A stretch of DNA of 64,000 nt from Clostridium beijerinckii. Its GTDB lineage: Bacteria; Bacillota; Clostridia; Clostridiales; Clostridiaceae. The position numbers were made by a program, and so were the translations under genes. The notes under the pieces were generated by a model. That model saw only the letters and a program-made list of their open reading frames with translations, had not been told where the DNA came from and did no database searches. This document shows, one piece after another, positions 61,842 to 64,000 of the stretch; positions within the stretch are counted from its first letter, which is position 1; every line of letters begins with the position of its first letter. Location: assembly GCF_018223745.1 (NCBI RefSeq), contig NZ_CP073653.1:4116001-4180000 (forward strand), written 5' to 3'.

Positions 61842-63182
61842 TTAATTTAATTCTATAGATTTAGAAGTCCTCTTAATATTAAGTTCAGTTACCATTTTAT
61901 TTGAAAACTTGTCCATATTTATAAAATACATTACAATTAATCCAATTATGGTAAATACAATTCCTGAGTATATAAATGAAATATTAATTGCCTTTATTGC
62001 AGCTCCTGTCTGTACAGCAGCTGTTCCATTATATTTTCCAAAGTCAAGAATCCATCCGAGAATTGCAGTACCAAGGCCACCCCCTAATTTCATTCCAAAA
62101 CTTACACAACTGTTAATTAATCCATCTGCACGTATTCCTGTTTTCCATTCTCCATAATCTACAGCATCTGCAACAATTGCGAAAATTCCAACTATTAGAG
62201 GCGCCATACCAAACCCTTTTATAATGCTTCCTGCCATAACAAGCTCATAAGAAGCAGGATTAATTGCCATAATAATAACACCTACTAATTTCACTAGAAA
62301 TCCAAACATCATAACTTTCCATTTACCAAATTTACTTATGAACTTAGGTAAAAGTGCAAATCCAACTATCATAGGTGCATAAAGTGCTAAAGTAAGCATC
62401 CCCATTAAATTAGCATTATTTAATACATAAGTTGTATAATAAAGAGTAGCTCCTGAAAATAACCCCATATCTGTATAAATAATAATAAACATAATCGCTA
62501 TAAGTAAAAAATATTTATTTTTCATCAAGGAACCAATTCCTACTTTTAACTTGAATTTTTCTCCCTTTTCATCCTGATTTCTTTCTTTTGTAAATGCAAA
62601 TGTTATGAATAGAAATGCACATGAAATTATTCCATAAATAACTGCAAGTTTTGACCATCCATACTTTTCAACCAATGGATTTGTAATCATTGATAATATA
62701 ATAGTAAATGAAATAACAAAAACAAATCGAATTGAGCTCAAAACTGAACGTTCTTGTATGTTACTTGATATTCTTGATAGCAATGTGCAATATGACAAAT
62801 TTGAGGCCGTGTATACAATTGACACTAAAAATATATAAGTGATATATGCATAAATCAGCTTTCCACCATTGCTGAGCCCCATAGGAACATTAAACAATAA
62901 TATCAAACCAATCCCCATAAATGGTGCACTCCATAAAATCCAAGGTCTTGTTTTCCCCCACCTTGTATTAGTTTTATCAATAAGTGCTCCAATTGATAAA
63001 TCTGTTACACCATCTAAAAGTCTCGCAATCAGCATTAGTGTCCCAACTGCTGCTACTCCAAGTCCAACGCTATTAGTATAATATATCATCAAAAAAGAAG
63101 TAATTGGCACATACACAAAGTTACATCCTACATCGCCTATTGAATAAAAAATCTTTTCTTTTAAATTAATTTTTTCTTCCAT
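61842..63182 (-). CDS. GPH-family sugar:cation symporter
   Basis: A 446-residue, twelve-helix transporter of the glycoside-pentoside-hexuronide type. FYSIGDVGCNFVYVPITSFLMIYYTN, ARLLDGVTDLSIGALIDKTNTRWGKTRPWILWSAP and DYGEWKTGIRADGL are the family marks. It imports glycosides with Na+ or H+. It stands downstream of a beta-glucosidase gene on the same strand, so a beta-glucoside is the likely substrate. The ATG at 63182 begins the conserved region; an earlier in-frame ATG at 63194 is possible but its ribosome site is too close. Confidence 0.92.
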   Translation of the reverse strand: MEEKINLKEKIFYSIGDVGCNFVYVPITSFLMIYYTNSVGLGVAAVGTLMLIARLLDGVTDLSIGALIDKTNTRWGKTRPWILWSAPFMGIGLILLFNVPMGLSNGGKLIYAYITYIFLVSIVYTASNLSYCTLLSRISSNIQERSVLSSIRFVFVISFTIILSMITNPLVEKYGWSKLAVIYGIISCAFLFITFAFTKERNQDEKGEKFKLKVGIGSLMKNKYFLLIAIMFIIIYTDMGLFSGATLYYTTYVLNNANLMGMLTLALYAPMIVGFALLPKFISKFGKWKVMMFGFLVKLVGVIIMAINPASYELVMAGSIIKGFGMAPLIVGIFAIVADAVDYGEWKTGIRADGLINSCVSFGMKLGGGLGTAILGWILDFGKYNGTAAVQTGAAIKAINISFIYSGIVFTIIGLIVMYFINMDKFSNKMVTELNIKRTSKSIELN

Positions 63183-63500
63183 AAAAATACTCATTCCTTT
63201 CATAGTACTCAATATATAAAGTAATTAAACGATTACTCCAAGAATATATATGTTCTAATTAATGATGCACATTTATCAATAAATAATAAATGCTGAAATT
63301 TTTTTGAGTTTTCAATAATTCCTATTCAAAAAGCATTGAATTCTAATTAAAACTTATATATTATAAAAATATGACTTGATATGGCAGAGTAAAGTAATTA
63401 TATTTTTATGTACAGTTAATATTAACTAATCAACCAACTAATATTAACTATCATTAAACTAATACTTTTCACTCTGTCATTTCATTTGTATTTGAGACAA
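63183..63500. other. Spacer between beta-glucosidase and symporter genes
   Basis: 318 bases, AT-rich. No clear terminator, and I cannot tell whether the two genes share a transcript. AGTTAATATTAACTAAT-type dyads near 63415-63445 may be regulator sites. Confidence 0.3.
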
Positions 63501-64000
63501 TTACAATGTAACTTTTCCCATGTGTAGATCTGAATCTGCGCTGCTGCTTCCTATATACGCCTCATACTCCATTTTCTCTAATTCCATTTGTTCTGTTTTT
63601 GGATTATACCAGCAAAGCTCCTCTTTAGGGCAAGTTATTGTAACTTCCTTGCTTTCTCCTGGCTGTAAATTTACACGAGCAAAACCTCTTAACAATTTTA
63701 CAGGTCTCTCTACAGATGAATTTTTGAATCCGACATACATTTGTACGACTTCATCCCCTGCCATTTTTCCTATATTTTTAACAGTACATTTAGCGATAAC
63801 ACTATCATCAGATGCATCAAAATTTGCATCACTAAAATCAAACTTAGTATAAGATAGTCCAAATCCATATGGTACAGATGGTTTTATGCCTTCCTTTTCT
63901 AACTTTGTATATCCATGATAGTAATCATACCATTGAGATGTTGTATCCCAATTTACTTGTGGAAGATCACTTTCTTTAAATGGAATTACATATGGTAGTT
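63501..64000 (-). CDS. GH3 beta-glucosidase, C-terminal part (cut by window edge)
   Basis: The frame is open to the right edge. The last 166 residues are present: PYGFGLSYTKFDF, which marks the end of the second GH3 domain, and then a fibronectin-III-like domain (VIAKCTVKNIGKMAGDEVVQMYVGFKNSSVERPVKLLRGFARVNLQPGESKEVTI). The enzyme cleaves terminal beta-glucosides. With the GPH symporter downstream it probably forms a cellobiose or plant-glycoside use unit. The true start lies outside the window. Confidence 0.93.
   Translation of the reverse strand, partial: LPYVIPFKESDLPQVNWDTTSQWYDYYHGYTKLEKEGIKPSVPYGFGLSYTKFDFSDANFDASDDSVIAKCTVKNIGKMAGDEVVQMYVGFKNSSVERPVKLLRGFARVNLQPGESKEVTITCPKEELCWYNPKTEQMELEKMEYEAYIGSSSADSDLHMGKVTL

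Overview
The window is AT-rich throughout. It has strong AGGAGG-type ribosome binding sites, some TTG starts, many intrinsic terminators and typical clostridial gene families. I infer a Clostridium sensu stricto chromosome, probably close to the solvent-forming C. beijerinckii group; the species is inference, not something the sequence proves.

Layout. 1-2311: end of an iron-complex/cobalamin ABC importer (binding protein, permease, ATPase). 2373-8700: GNAT acetyltransferase, a DUF2087 regulator, a GGDEF diguanylate cyclase and an SLC13-type permease, separated by long hairpin repeats. 8708-12690: a cobalt ECF transporter read leftward as cbiQ-cbiO-cbiM-cbiN behind a cobalamin riboswitch. 13270-20320: small genes (DUF1540, a 49-residue ORF, a DUF1835 protein, a hexapeptide acetyltransferase, a Cys-rich CCG-type protein, LytTR/DUF3021 pair, a GX3-repeat Cys protein). 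20320-27746: aldo/keto reductase, two lysin-like cell-wall proteins (DUF1906 with four repeat modules; GH25), and an ECF sigma/anti-sigma pair. 27966-32133: a phage-type regulatory and replication module without structural genes. 32918-39928: MFS exporter, flavodoxin-type reductase with paired operators, YibE/F protein, secreted metallophosphatase, MarR regulator. 40276-50001: HAD phosphatase, lipoprotein, a UviA/TcdR-like sigma factor with a UviB-like holin, membrane proteins, XRE-TPR regulator, ClbS/DfsB protein, a methyltransferase/CMD/VOC cluster and a hemerythrin-like protein that lacks several iron ligands. 50395-57097: two cupins, a 1305-residue 2-hydroxyacyl-CoA dehydratase-activase fusion, and a BBE-type FAD oxidase. 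57573-61427: a complete siderophore ABC operon with a Fur-like box. 61842-64000: GPH sugar symporter and the end of a GH3 beta-glucosidase.

The most unusual feature is a dispersed repeat family. At least twelve intergenic copies or fragments, mostly 240-290 bp, each fold end to end into one long hairpin. The outermost arms (TATAGATATCCAA type), a boundary motif (CTAGAAA on one side, TTTCGG on the other) and a central core are shared. The stem next to the boundary differs between copies and yet is complementary to its own partner arm. At least seven unrelated stem sequences occur. Most imperfect pairs would be G-U wobbles if RNA were read in one particular orientation. Copies are also found as mosaics and internal deletions. 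A second element of about 110 bp has matching TIRs and 7-bp repeats; one copy sits in the cbi leader. A 40-41 bp unit is repeated in both gaps around cbiO.

The genes suggest a soil or plant-associated anaerobe investing in iron and cobalt capture, beta-glucoside use, cell-wall remodelling and local stress regulation. No rRNA, tRNA, CRISPR array, intact insertion sequence or integrase was seen.
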